64,000 nt of DNA, from assembly GCF_019175385.1 (NCBI RefSeq), contig NC_083337.1, positions 167,661,713 through 167,725,712 of the forward strand, given 5' to 3'. This document shows positions 22,280 through 34,591 of this stretch, one piece after another. Source of the stretch: Lycium barbarum. Its lineage: Eukaryota > Streptophyta > Magnoliopsida > Solanales > Solanaceae. The translations under genes and the position numbers were made by a program. Under the pieces are notes generated by a model. The model did no database searches. It was not told the DNA's origin and saw only the letters and a program-made list of their open reading frames with translations. Every line of letters starts with the position of its first letter. Within the stretch, counting starts at the first letter, position 1.

Positions 22280-24860
22280 TAAAAGAAAAAGTTGCTATGC
22301 AGGAGTTGAACAAATGGTCAGACATCCAGGAAAAAGTATTTAAGCAAAAGTCAAAAGCTCACTGGATTAATGTCGGGGATAGCAATAACAAGTATTTTTT
22401 CGCTTGCATGAAGGCTAGAGCAAATGCAAACAATATATCCACTTTGAGGAATGCTCAGGGGAGAACACTGTTGAAACATAGTGACATTGAGGAGGAAATC
22501 CTTAGTTTCTATCAAGGACTGTTAGGTACTGCTGCACCTACCCTACCTTGTGTTGATATCACCATCATGAGACATGGCCCTAGCTTGAATGTGCAACAAC
22601 AAAGGGAAATGATTGCTGCTGTATCTCAAACAGAAATTCAAGAGGCTTTATTTGCCATTGATGACAACAAATCCCCAGCCGTAGATGGATTTAATGCTCA
22701 CTTCTTTAAAAAAGCATGGGGAATTATTAAAGAAGATGTCACTTTGGCTGTCCAAGAGTTCTTTTTGGAGAGTAGAATGCTGAAGGTAATTAACAACACA
22801 ATGGTAACACTTATACCAAAATCCTCCCATCCTGAAACCATTAGGGACTTTAGACCTATAGCATGCTGTTCCACATTGTATAAGATCATCTCCAAAGTTA
22901 TCTCAGCTAGAATCAAGGGAGTGATAGATGGACTGGTAGGAAGTTGCCAGTCTGCATTTATCCCAGGGAGGGTAATCTCAGACAATATTTTGTTAAGTCA
23001 TGAGTTGGTTAAAGGTTACACAAGAAAACAGCTCTCACCTAGATGTATGATAAAAGTGGATCTTCAGAAAGCATACGATTCTGTAGAATGGAGTTTTATT
23101 CAACAAGTATTACAAGAGCTTGGTTTTCCCAGTAAGATGATAGCATGGATTATATGCTGCATCTCAACAGTGAGCTACACCTTTCTAGTTAATAGAGGAT
23201 TAACACACACTATGCAAGCAAGGAAGGGACTTAGACAAGGGGATCCCATGTCCCCTTATGTCTTTGTGCTGATTATGGAATACTTGAACAGGTGCCTAGG
23301 GACTCTGCAGTCAATACCTGATTTTAATTTCCATCGAAGGTGTGAAAGGCTAGGAATCACTCATTTATGCTTTGCTGATGATCTCCTCTTGTTTGCAAGA
23401 GGAGATACGGGGTCTGTCATGCTCTTAAAGGAGAAATTTGACCTCTTCTCGGCTGCTTCAGGATTGAAGGCAAATCTGTCTAAAAGCCAGGTGTATTTTG
23501 GTGGGGTGTCTAATAGAGTCAAAGAGGAGATTTTACAAGTCTTGGGGTACGAGATAGGGGAACTACCTGTTAAATATCTAGGGGTTCCTTTATCAACGCG
23601 AAGACTCAATATAACCCAATGTATGCCACTAGTGGATAAGATGACTGCTCGGATAACATCTTGGATGGCCAAGGGGCTCTCCTATGCCGGGAGAATTCAA
23701 ATGATCAGATCTGTTTTGTTTGGGATCCAATCTTACTGGGCCCAAGTGTTCCTACTTCCACAAAAGATCATTAAGCTTATTGAAGCAATATGTAGAAGCT
23801 ACTTGTGGACAGGGCAAGCAACGGTATCAAGAAGAGCATTGGTGGCATGGGAAAGAGTGTGTTTGCCTCAGGCTGCAGGGGGTCTAAATATACTCAACAT
23901 GAAACTATGGAATCAAGCGGCAATTAGTAAACTTTTATGGGCATTGAGTCAACATAAGGAGAAGCTTAGGATTACTTGGGTGCACACTTATTATATAAAA
24001 AATCAGAATATGTTCACAATGGCAATACCAAAACAGGCATCATGGATAGTGAGGAAGATCCTAAATATGAGGAAGTATTGGCACACAATCATAGCTAGCC
24101 CTACTTTGGTCAAAAAAGAGAAATTTCACATACAAGCAGCTTATATATAGCTTTGAGAGGACCTGTAACTGAGGTAGCTTGGAGTAGTCTGATTTGTCAC
24201 TCAGTTGCAAGTCCCAGGACAGTGTTCATTCTCTGGTTAGCTTTGCTTGGCAGGCTTAGAACACAAGATTTACTGATCAAATGGGGCATTGATGTCAACG
24301 GAACATGTGTGCTATGCAAAAATGGGCTGGAAACACAAGAACATCTGTTGTTCCATTGTTGCTTCTCTAAGAAAGTATGGCAGGAGATGTTAAGCTGGCT
24401 AGGGTGGAGCAGAAATGTGGGAAACTGGGAACAAGAGTATACTTGGGTGCAACAGGCTGCTAAAGGAAGGAGGCCACAACATGTGCTACTGAAGGCTTGC
24501 TTTGCTACTACTGTTTATGGAATCTGGATTGAACGTAATACACGGCTATATCAGAATAGAAGCATAACCAGTGAGAAGTTAATTCATGAAACAAAAACTT
24601 CTATCTGTATTAGAGTTCGAAATAATAAGAGGTTGTTTGAATATATCAGTAAGTTGTAAATAGATTACTGAGAGGTATAGGAATCTTGAATTGAGGGCAG
24701 TCTAGGTAGAAAGTATCAGGGGTAATGAGTTTATCAGGTAGGGAGAAGACGAGGTTGCTTTGGTTTTGTTCAAAAGGTTGGCTGGTTAGCTAACAGTTGC
24801 TTTGTATAGACACACTTGGTGATTAATAAAATATCTCTTTAATTGCCAAAAAAAAAAAAA
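22280..24860 (+). mobile_element. 5'-truncated L1-type LINE with poly(A) tail
   Basis: The coding sequence of ORF2 from just before the reverse transcriptase to the end is followed by a 190-nt 3' UTR and an A-run (24848-24860). The endonuclease domain and ORF1 are missing, as is usual for 5' truncation during target-primed reverse transcription. The left breakpoint lies about 22260-22285, inside the Helitron. A TSD was not resolved because the flanks are AT-rich. Confidence 0.85.
22297..24659 (+). pseudogene. L1 reverse transcriptase (ORF2 C-terminal part)
   Basis: The non-LTR reverse transcriptase domain occupies about residues 110-400 of the open stretch: LIPKSSHPETIRDFRPIACC, QSAFIPGR, KVDLQKAYDSVEW, the GLRQGDPMSPYVF motif, and the catalytic FADDLLLF. 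After a single in-frame stop (TAG at 24148-24150) the same frame continues to 24659. That part holds a zf-RVT type segment with CVLCKNGLETQEHLLFHCCF (C-x2-C-H-C arrangement). The parent protein nicks genomic DNA and copies its RNA there. This copy lacks the endonuclease and has one stop, so it is inactive though otherwise little decayed. Confidence 0.93.
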
Positions 24861-24929
24861 TATCAATATTTAAGCATCAGTTGATACTTTCAATTTTAAT
24901 TCGATTAATTTAAAAGTATAAAATACTTA

Positions 24930-26250
24930 TTATTTTTTATCAAATTTTGATTTGGATAATTCTAATTCAAATTATTAAATTAATTTTACATGTTTAAAAC
25001 GAAACAAAGTAGAAATTGATTTTCTATTTAAATGAAGAAATGATATTTTTTAATTTTTGGTAAATATTCTCGGTTTAGCTCATTTTACTTGTCAAGTTGT
25101 CTTTTGCATGGTTTTTTATGGAAACCTGAATTAGAATTATAATTTGACTAATTTACCTTATTCATTATTTGATCTTCATTTGATATTAATCTCTTTTCAC
25201 ATTTATTAGAGTAAGAATAAAAATAAAAAAGTAATTAAATTGTATCTTATTTTTTAAATATATATATTTTAAATATATTTATTTTAGTAAACATAACAAA
25301 TAAATGACATGGCGGAATAGGAAATACAACAATTAAATATTTTGAAGAAAAGTAATAATATGGGGTCCATGTTTTTTGTTGTGCAATAATTTCATTTGCT
25401 CCCACTAATTTGTTAATATGCATGTGGCAATGAATCCACTATTATTGACTTGATGAGAATACTTTGGGAATTACATGAATATTGTTTGATTTTTTAATAT
25501 ATGGGGTGCACTTTTTTTTTTTTTATTGACGTTGCCTTTTTTTTTTTTTTTTTTTTTAATATGGGGTCCATTTTTTGTTTTTTTTAAGAGTGACTAACGA
25601 CGAAGCATGGGTAAACCGATGCTTCTATATAGTAGAAAAATAGAAATATAATAAAGTATTTCTATCTACTTTTTAGAAGAGTTGGTAATATAAAGTATAA
25701 AACGTCATTTTTTTACCCTTAAATAAAAAAGTGGGTGGGACCACAAAGGATTTTTTTGCCCTTAAATAAAAAAGTAGGACCGAACACGGACGACGATCTT
25801 GCCTCTATAAATCGGCTCTTCTATAGAGTAGTAATAGTAAAGTAATGCATATAATTTTTTTATCAAATTTTGATTTGGATAATTCTAATTCAAATTATTA
25901 TATTAATTTTACATGTTTAAAATGAAACAAAGTAGAAATTTGATTTTCTATTTAAATGAAGAACTTATATTTTTTAAATTTTAGTAAATATGTTTTGTTT
26001 AACTCATTTTACTTGTCATGTTGTTTTTTACACGATGCTTTAAGGAAACGTCAATTAGAATTATAATTTCACTAATTTACCTTATTAATTATTTGATCTC
26101 CATTTAATATTATTTTTTCTTTTATGACATTAATATTTTTTCACTTTTATTAGAGTAAGGAAAAAATGAAAAAGTAATTAAATTTTATCTTATTTTAATA
26201 TATAAGTATTTTAAGTATTTTGTTGTACAATAATTTCATTTGCTCCCACT
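24930..26250. repeat. Diverged direct duplication (Helitron 5' portion, two copies)
   Basis: About 24932-25330 and 25857-26250 share long blocks, e.g. TATCAAATTTTGATTTGGA, TTTTACATGTTTAAAA, GAATTATAATTT and TTGCTCCCACTAAT. Each copy runs rightward into a sequence ending in a Helitron-like 5' terminus (near 25636 and 26793). A third similar terminus lies at about 25820. Confidence 0.75.
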
Positions 26251-26793
26251 AATGGGTTGATACGCATGTGACAATGAATCTATCATTATTGATTTAATTG
26301 TTTGATTTTCTAAGCACTTTTTTTTTAACATTGTTTGTTTTTTTAATATGGGATTCACTTTTTTTTAATATTGCTTGATTTTGTTAATATGGGATCCGCT
26401 TTTTTTTCCCTTGAGTTTGGATGTGGTGGGTTCCACTTTTTTTTCTTCTCTTTTTTTTTTTAATACTGGTTGGTTTTTAATATGGGGCCCAAAATATTTT
26501 TTTTAACATTGTTTGTTTTTTTAATATGGGATTCACTTTTTTGTTTTAATATTGCTTGATTTTGTTAATATGGGGTCCACTTTTTTTTCCCGTGAGTTTG
26601 GATGTGGTGGGTTCCACTTTTTTTTTCTTTTTTTTTTTTGTTTAATACTGGTTGGTGTTTAATATGGGGCCCACAATGTTTTTTTAATATTAGTTGTTGT
26701 TTAATATATATGGGGCCCACAATTTTTTCTTATTTTTAAAATTAGAACGGAGGACGAAAAAGTGAGCCCAACCGGCTCTTCTATATAGTTAGA
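25857..26793 (-). mobile_element. Second Helitron 5' half (no own 3' end seen)
   Basis: Reading on the minus strand from 26793, TCTAACTATATAGAAGAGCC is a Helitron-type 5' terminus, followed by a body homologous to the right part of the 22058-25640 element. No separate CTAG-hairpin 3' end was found before the next element begins. This is either a truncated Helitron or part of a composite with stacked 5' ends. Confidence 0.5.
26328..26690. repeat. Two-copy tandem repeat, about 176 bp
   Basis: A block running from AACATTGTTTGTTTTTTTAA through ATATGGGATTCAC, GAGTTTGGATGTGGTGGGTT and ACTGGTTGG to AATATGGGGCCCA occurs at about 26328-26500 and again at about 26503-26680 with minor changes and different T-run lengths. 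Confidence 0.8.
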
Positions 26794-26950
26794 AATGTTG
26801 ACACCTAATTTTGTCCCACCTTTCCTCCGAAATATCTATTTGCGCTTCTAATATTTTTTTTAGCAACTTAAGAAATAATTATTAGCTTCTTATCAATACC
26901 GACGTTTCGTTATCCTATTGCGGTCACTAGCTGTTATTATTTTTAATACT

Positions 26951-26954
26951 ACTA

Positions 26955-26989
<35 letters not shown>

Positions 26990-26991
26990 TA

Positions 26992-27022
<31 letters not shown>
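26951..27022. repeat. (ATT)n microsatellite in the LTR
   Basis: Long runs of ATT/TTA triplets with one short interruption. The matching position in the other two LTR copies also has ATT runs (31740-31810, 59725-59750), so the microsatellite is a family trait. Confidence 0.95.
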
Positions 27023-27023
<1 letters not shown>

Positions 27024-27833
27024 GCCAGTATTATTATTATAACCCGCATTATAATCATCCCAGCATTTTTACCAGCTTATGCACACGCGTCGCATTTATT
27101 TTGCGCAATCTAATAATAGCGTTTATTTACTGTTGAACTTTTAAAATATTTATTGCACGATATCGTATAATGTTACTTTTTATCTGGGCATTAATAATTA
27201 TTAAGTGATACTTTAGCACACATTAGTATATAGTTATAAAATAGGCCTTTTATTTAAATTTTTAGACCCCAAATCCGAGCCCAATTAACCAAAGGTTTCG
27301 GACCAGCCCACATTTTTCGTCAACCCAGTCCACCCGTTCTAATCGACCCGACCCAGCCCGTGCACTAAACAAAATGAACCACTAGGGTTCTATCCCTCAT
27401 CCGCCGCACACACTCCCCCCCCCCCCCCTTTTTTTTTCTCTCTCTCTCTCTCTCTCTCTTCCCGCTCCTCTCTCCCCTCTCTCTCTCTCTCTCTCTTCTT
27501 CAACAAATGGAAAAGCACAGAGAGGCTTTCATCTCTATCAGGCCTTGCATGGCCGTTTCAGGGAAAGAAATCAACATCACAGTTCAACGTGGAAAAGGGG
27601 GTTTTTCTCTTTCTCTTTTTGATTTTTTCGATTTAAAGTCGTAATGAATTTTGTCCGTTTGCAAGCTCAAATCCTCTCCTTTATCAGTTCCATTTCACTT
27701 TCGGGCACAAGAGTTTAATTGATTTTTGTCTTCTTCGTCTGTTTCTCTGATCGATTGTCATAAAAATCCGAACGTTGTTGATTCACAGTCCCGCCCATTT
27801 TTTGAACCCCAAGCGAACCCTAGATTTTCCCCC

Positions 27834-27840
27834 TATAAAT
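27834..27840 (+). promoter_or_regulatory. TATA box of the long LTR (outer copy)
   Basis: TATAAAT follows a CT-rich stretch with (CT)n runs (27430-27495). The same TATA occurs at 32538-32544 and 60220-60226 in the other two copies at the same place, supporting a plus-strand pol II promoter. Confidence 0.65.
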
Positions 27841-28417
27841 AATCGTTTTCTGATTTGAAAAATTAAGCTGGAGTCGCCTGAAAATTCCATAAAAAACAGA
27901 GTTCATTTTTAGCCGCACAAAATCCCCTTTTAAAAAAGAGAGAGTTTTTTTCCTCAGTCGCCAAAAAATCCCCTAATCAATCTTATTTTATTAGTCGTGT
28001 ATTTCTGGGTATCGAGTTAAAAGATTGAATCATTTTTCTGTTTTTCTTTGATTCTGGGATGGCCTTAAATCTAAGTGCATACGGGTTTGGGGAATCGTAG
28101 TGTTTGAGCGGATATCGAGACCCCCGCACCCATTTCGCTGCACCCGAAGAAGGTAATTCTCTCCCTTTTAATTTCTGTAGCTTTTGTGTTATCTAAGTGT
28201 TAATTATATGTTTAGTTCGAGTAATCAGCATGTTTTAGATTTTAGTTAAATATGTGGTTTAATTGTATGCTAGTTTTGGCATCATGTGTTTAGCTAATAC
28301 TGCTAATTTTAGAGCTCTGTTGTTGGTCCTTGTATGATTAGCATGCAATTAGTTTGTATTCCTGCTTTAAATGTATGATTTGTAGTCCTGCTAATTAGTT
28401 GTCTCTTTAGATCTTAG

Positions 28418-29761
28418 TGATACGCCCAAATTACACCTTTGAGATCAGGAGTAAGCGGTCGTTGTCAAATATAGAACCCAACAAGGTTGGGGTCGAATCC
28501 CACAGAGAATACAATGAAGAAATATACTCGATAAGTGTAACACCCGACTGTTAGTCTATATTTCAAGGGGAAAGAAAATATAATAAAAGTTTGATTGTTG
28601 TTTGTTCATTAATAATTGAGAGTGTTTATAAGGTGTAACCAATTGGTAAATGGGACTAAGGTTGTGGTTCCAATGGAAAGTAATGCGATTGGGTATCAAT
28701 TCAACTTGTTTACATGCCTAGGTGCATTAAGCCAAGGGTCACGCAATTCTTACCAAAAGTTTTTCAACCAAATCAGCAAATTTCATCCTAGGCTTTTCCA
28801 AGCCCTAGAATGTTTTATAAGAGAACACCCATGTAGCCTCAACTAACTTTCCTATTCCTAGCTCAAGCTATTAGATGGATTTAATGACCCACATTGTTGC
28901 TATTAACTCTTTTCCTAACGTCTACTTTCTTTTCCAAGCAAAGTAATGGTATTAAGGCACAAATAATGTTGTACACCATCACAAGACATTAATGCTTGAA
29001 GAGTTAATAGAAAACAGCATTAGCATATAAATGTAGTATGAATATGAAACCCAATCACATAACTAACACATTGGATCCCACAACCTTAGCTGAAAGATTA
29101 GCTAATGATATTCATTAAAAGTAAATCAATCAAGTAAAATGTATTCATAAATCTTACAAAAGTGTTGGAAAGAGAAGATGACAAAGCCAAAAGAAATCTC
29201 TTTTCACCAACCAACAATAAATGCACTCCACAAGAGTCTATGCTAAAAACTGCAGAATAATGCAATCCAAAACCCTAGCAATCTATTTATAGCATGTCCA
29301 AAACGGGAATAATTTCCAGACAAAAACGCCCCTGTGCATAGGGTGCGATTCGCACATAGTGTCGCATGTTCAACCCGCGAGTCGCAGGTTTCACCAGACC
29401 ATCGCAGGTGTCGCATCTTCAGTTATTTGTTGAGAAGCATCCGCGACACTAGACGCGATTCGCATGTTACACCTGCGACTCGCAGGTGGTGTCGCATGTG
29501 GTGTCACATGTGGTGTCTTATTTGGTCCTCTCTGTCAACAGGTGCTGCAACACCTGCGACTCGCATGTGGTACCTGCGATTCGCAGGTGGTGCCATTGTT
29601 CAGTTTTGTTGGGTTTTGCTTCATTTTGCTTCAAGTTGCTTCCGGCACATGTTATTCTACAAATTGACACAAAAACACGAGAAACGACATCAAAAGCACT
29701 TGGGGATTTACAAAAGACTAAGTAATTGGCTTCGAATGAGCCGTAATTTCACGACTCATCA
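28418..29761 (-). repeat. 3' LTR of the Athila-like element
   Basis: The 1344-bp copy begins TGATACGCCC and ends GACTCATCA on the plus strand. Relative to the other LTR it has about 31 bp extra around 29474-29505. It lacks about 6 bp near 29205 and about 21 bp near 29625. A minus-strand TATA box (TATAAATA) lies at 29291-29284. The dyad-rich U3 block is at 29340-29590. Confidence 0.92.
29340..29590. repeat. Cluster of dyad motifs (TGCGANTCGCA) in U3
   Basis: Perfect or near-perfect dyads include CACCTGCGACTCGCAGGTG at 29470-29488 and ACCTGCGATTCGCAGGT at 29572-29588. Partial units lie near 29345, 29378, 29456 and 29551. The cluster lies just upstream of the TATA box in transcription sense. 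The same type of motif reappears inside the element at 36310-36440 and 37150-37330. Confidence 0.85.
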
Positions 29762-29775
29762 ACACCCCCAAACTT
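29762..29775 (-). promoter_or_regulatory. Polypurine tract (PPT)
   Basis: On the minus strand AAGTTTGGGGGTGT directly abuts the 3' LTR, the position and purine content expected for plus-strand DNA priming. Confidence 0.75.
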
Positions 29776-31210
29776 ATACTTTTGCTTGTCCTCAAGCATT
29801 TAAAATAGAACTACCATATATGCCAATTGCTAGGTACTACAATGATGATCGCAATCAGCTAAAACATAATTGTTCAAAATACGAGTTCCCCTCCCTCTTG
29901 TTGCGAGACATGGTGCCTTTCCTTAATAGGCGAGCATTAACCAACTGATGCACTTGATGACACAATGTTATTCTATCTTTAAAAGAAACGACTTCAAATG
30001 AGGCGTCAAGAAGTAATTCTTTCATTGAGCCTAGTAATCCACATGCCCTCACAATAAGACCAAAGAAAGTCCCCCACACACATATTCATGAATAGCAACT
30101 GGGACAAAAGACGAGTAAGGAGAGAACCACTCACACTCAGAAAATAAAATGTACAAGTACAAAAAATGTGGTGCCATAAGCTTGCCCTTTAAGTATTTCT
30201 CCACTAATATAAACACACTTTGTTCAAAATCAATTAGGACTTGCGGGTCATAGTTTAGGTTCGGGGTTAAGGTAGGGTGAAATTTGGGTAAGAGTGACTT
30301 GACATCTCCCTAAGCATTTTCGAATACGCTTCCTTCACCTAATTCGTTCCTTCTTCAGCATTTAAGCATTATCCGCCAACTCGTGCCTCCTATTGCCAAT
30401 ATCATTATTATTTTTTTTCATTTATTTCTTACATCACAACCATTATTCACACCTTTCTCTACACAAATATCTACATATACATTTTTTTTTAGCTACCACC
30501 CCCAAACTTAAGCGCTTAGCCAATTGTAGCGTATTCCATTTGCTTAGGGAGATAGGATGCAAAAAGGTGGGTAAACAAGGGCAAAAGGAATGGGGCCTGT
30601 CACAAGTTTGTAATGAAAGAAAAGAAAAACAAAGTTACGGCTAAAAAATGGGTTAACTAGGATATCAATGCAATGGGTAGGAATTTTTAGGTTTAGTGGC
30701 GGTCCAAAGAGAGCCTAATATCCTTTTCAAACAAGTGTAGTTTAGTATTTCGCCTTGAGACACTTTCCGGGCAAGTTCTAGATCACAATTATGCACAAGA
30801 CTAGAACAATAACCTTTCACACACATGGCACATGGATTACTTTGCTATCTTCTAACTACTTCTCAACCCATCATTCTAGACTTGCAAAACATTTGTGTGT
30901 CACCAAATGAGTCATGTTAGTGTTGCTCCTCCCCTTTGAGTACATATGCAAGAATTTTTTGGAGGGGTGTGGTCAAAATACGATGGAAAAACAAAATAAG
31001 AAAAATTTATAAATTTATAAACCGATCAACCATCACTATTATACTTGGCAATGACAAACTACAAGTGCACAAACTTAAACATGAGCTATCCTAAAACAAT
31101 AAAAACAAACATATGCAGCGTGAGCTGTCCTACCCCCAACAAAAGGAATATACAGTGTCCTCAATGCATCAAAATGTAGTACAAGGGATGAGTAGCTCAC
31201 GATGGACGCA
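29776..31210 (-). other. 3' untranslated part of the Athila-like element
   Basis: No coding sequence with recognisable domains lies between the end of ORF2 and the PPT. The sequence is AT-rich and carries poly-T runs. Confidence 0.6.
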
Positions 31211-31597
31211 TCAGGCGTCCGATGGCGACCGACTAGCAGGGAGGACCTCCAACGGAGGTACGATCAATGGGAGCGGTGTAGCATCACCCTCCTGCCCGGG
31301 TGTCAGTATCTCAGGCCCCACAGACGGGGGCAATGGTGTGTCAGCTGGAGGAGCGGTGGATGAACTGGCCTCACCCGCCCTCGGGGGTCGAGATGCCCCC
31401 CTGGGTTTCCTGCTTGCCTCTAGGGACTGCTACATCGCTACATATGTGTCAATCTCATCCTCAGCGATACCAGCAACCCGCGCGGAAGTACGTGCCTCCT
31501 TAACAGCTGGGTCAACCTCCAGCTCCTCATCAAACTCTTCATCATTTTCTTCCTCCTCTTCTTCCTCTTCTTCCTCAGTGTCTTCTTCCTCCCCAGT

Positions 31598-34591
31598 TGT
31601 TGACACCCAATTTTATCCCGCCTCTCCTCCGAAATACCTATTTATGCTTCTAATATTTTTGGAAAAAATTAAAAATTATTAGCCTTTTATCAATACTGGC
31701 GTTTCGTTATTCTATTACAGTTACTAGCCATCATCATCATCATTTATTATTATTATTATTACTATTACTATTACTATTATTATTATTATTATTATTATTA
31801 TAATTATTATTATAATTCACAATTTTTATCACTTCGGCATTTTACCAGCTCACGCACACGCATCACATTTATCTTTGCATAATTAAATAATAGTGTTTAT
31901 GTACTGTGGATTTTCGAAATATTATTGCACGGCTATTACAACGCCATTTTTTATCTGAGCATTAATAATTGCATATTTTTATATTAAGTAATATTTTAAC
32001 ACAAGTTATTTAAATAGGTCTTTTATTTAAATGTAGTAGCCCAATTAACTCATACTATTTTCGGACCAATGCACAAAACCAGTCCACATTTTAATTCACC
32101 TGACATCATTTTAATTTACCAGCCCAACTTAATCCACCCCAGCTCAAATAGTTAACCAACATTATTTTCGGACTAGCCCATTATCACTTAAAATAAAATC
32201 TAGCCCATTCATTTAATACCAGTCCAAAAGAAATTGACCCAGCCCACAAATTTTCGGATCCGACCCGGACGGCCCATTCCCTTCCTAAACCTAAACCCCC
32301 CCTCCTTTTCTTTTCTTTCCCTTTTCCTCTTCATCGCCGCATTCCCCATCCTCTCTCTTCTCCCCTTTTCCGCTGCTTCTTCGCTCCTCCTCTCTTTCGC
32401 CTCTTCTCCGCTCCCCCCCACTTGTTCCTGTTCCCCACCACCGCCGCCTACACCCGCTCCCACTTCCCTCTGTTCCCCACTTTCCCCTGTTCCCCGCTCC
32501 TCTCTCCTTTTTCTTCAACTCAAAAGAGCCAAAACCCTATAAATGGTCGCGACTTGAAATCGTTTAGGACAGGTTTTAGAACCCCAAAATTGCCTTGCAA
32601 AAACAAGTTCTTGAATCGCCTCAAAATCTCCATAAAAATCAGTTTCTTTAGCAAATCGTAATTTTATTTTAATCGGGTCAAAATACTAGATCTCAATTTA
32701 TATTCGTTTGCCTTGTTGTTGCTGTGAATCTGAGTATATCGCGAATTCGAGTCTCGCAACATCGAATTTGAAGTGTTTCGAGTGTGAATCGAAGACCCGT
32801 ACCCACTTCGCTACACCCGAGAAAGGTATATTACTAGTATACTTTTATTGAAGCATGTTGATGGAGAGGTTAGATTGGTCATTATGGATCAAGCTTGAAC
32901 CCTCCCCGGTGTTAGCCATGCCTGGATTCGTGAAATCCCTTGGAACTTATGCGACATCGGGAAAATGGGGGCAAAGGCTTTCTAATAGCAATGTTCTACA
33001 CACCCTCATGAATATGTATACATGAAGTGTACTTAAATACATATGGTATACACATAGTCTATTGACATGTTTTGAGTTTATATTCTACATGTTTAACCTT
33101 ATTCATTGATTAGATGTTAATTCTTTTCCTTTCGTTTTATGCATGACATCTCGCATACGAGTCCAAGCGACTCGTCATCTCCTCCCGCATTTGGCGTTAG
33201 GCTAAAAGCCCAATATGAAATTCTCTCCAGCCCCCTGTCCGCAGCACATGCCCAAAAGGAAAGAAATAAAATTCTGGGCCAAAGCCCAATAGACAGGAAC
33301 ACAGGCAGCAGCCATAGCAGTCTATAAAAAATAGTTGGGCCAAAGCCCAACAGCAGCCTGTTCACAGCAGCCCAAAAATAGGTTAAGCCCATCTCATTAT
33401 ATTTTACACCTCTATTTTATGTTGTTGCATTTAACTTGTATTATGTGACTAACTTTTATTTTGTTTTTATTTTCTTAATTTAGGTGAACTTTAGCGAATT
33501 TAGTGGGTTAGCTTTAGTGAAAGGGTAGTTAAACTTAAGAAAGATCAATTAATTCCATTAGCTTCATTTTCTTTCCCTTTTATGTCAAAACTGTTACGAC
33601 ATCTAGTATTTATTTTTTAGAGTAATTGATTTGCAAAATAGCATGACTATATATTTCGAGTTAAGAGAATCATATTTTATGCTCACTATCCCAGAAATTT
33701 CAAAACGTCACTAATATGCAAATATAAGTTCAAATACATTCTATGAATGATTTTTCAAAGTTTATTCAATAATACACTTCTTTTAGCCAAGTATAGTTAA
33801 TATAAAAGAAATTAAACTCATACCCTATCCATCACATTTTAAAGAAAATAAGTTTGGGTATTTTTACATCACCATATTGATATAACGCAAAATTTTGTCT
33901 AAAGTTCACATTTTGGTAAAAGGTTATAGGCGAATTGTTATATTTTTGCAAGTCTTATTTTCAAGAATATTATTACATTTTTCATTGAAGGCTTTAGCAT
34001 GTCCAAGTTTTATTTTAAATAGCCTTTGAAATCCTCTTTTATGCAATACACCATATTTTCTACAAGTATTATTTCAAATGACATCATTATTACTTTCATT
34101 TAAAGTCTTAGCAACATTTATAAGTCTACTTTAAAAAATAGCATTACTCTTCTCATTCAAAGTTTTAACAGCAGTCATAAGTCTCAGCGTTTCCTTTATG
34201 AAATTACTATATTTTTCAACAAGTTAATTCAAACGACATTATTATATTTTCCTTTGAAATCTTAGTAATATGTACAAGCTATTTTCTTAAAATTTAAACA
34301 TTATATTTAACCTTAATTAATTAACCTAAGTTTGGCCGGATAACCGTAGTTAACGGATTCTAAAGGATGCCTAACCCCTTCCCTTTAGGATAATATAGAG
34401 CCCTTACCTGGAATCATATTGGTTAAGCAGACTATTAACGGAGGTTTAGTTTTAACTTTACCTTAGTTAGCATCTAGGTGTCCTAATTCACCGTTAAATT
34501 AATTAGGTGGCGACTCCTTAAAACAAAACAAAATAGGAATCACCAATACGTCATACTCCTAAATAATACCCGGTTAAAATGGGGTGTGACA
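31598..34591 (+). mobile_element. Second copy of the very long LTR, nested in ORF2, TSD CCAGT
   Basis: The 2994-bp unit starts TGTTGACACC, ends TGTGACA and is flanked by CCAGT (31593-31597, 34592-34596). It is collinear with the outer LTR but about 1.5 kb shorter, because the putative leader intron (32826-33483) is mostly missing. The TATA box is at 32538-32544. It is a solo LTR with no coding sequence; frames across it are composition artefacts. Confidence 0.92.
33157..33175. repeat. Conserved hairpin ACGAGTC-N5-GACTCGT in the long LTR
   Basis: Arms of 7 nt pair perfectly across CAAGC. The same structure is at 62873-62891 (loop CGAGA) and, with one mispair, at 45948-45966. Downstream within 60-230 bp each copy carries several GGGCNAAGCCCA-type short hairpins (e.g. 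GGGCCAAAGCCCAA near 33274 and 33339). Confidence 0.75.

Larger units (their letters stand above)
22058..25640 (-). mobile_element. Helitron, 3' hairpin end at left, interrupted by an L1 LINE
   Basis: Read on the minus strand, the left edge is a classic Helitron 3' end: a hairpin GCCCATGCTGCGCACGGGC (plus strand 22071-22089, one mispair), then about nine bases, then CTAG at 22061-22058. The right edge carries a 5'-terminal TCTACTATATAGAAGCATCG (minus strand from 25636). It matches the right edge of the Helitron at 55112, whose borders are fixed by an empty site. About 2.6 kb of the interior is an L1 insertion. No Rep/helicase coding sequence was seen, so it is non-autonomous. Confidence 0.7.

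Noticed and set aside
26918..27136. Frame of poly-Ile/poly-Tyr
   Set aside because: Translation of an ATT microsatellite.
31113..31682. Plus-strand frame with Ser-rich tail
   Set aside because: Antisense of the acidic Glu-rich tail of ORF2, and it crosses the LTR insertion border.
32209..32542. Gly/Glu/Arg-rich minus frame and Pro/Ser-rich plus frame
   Set aside because: Opposite readings of the CT-rich promoter block of the long LTR; the same artefact occurs at 59925-60278.
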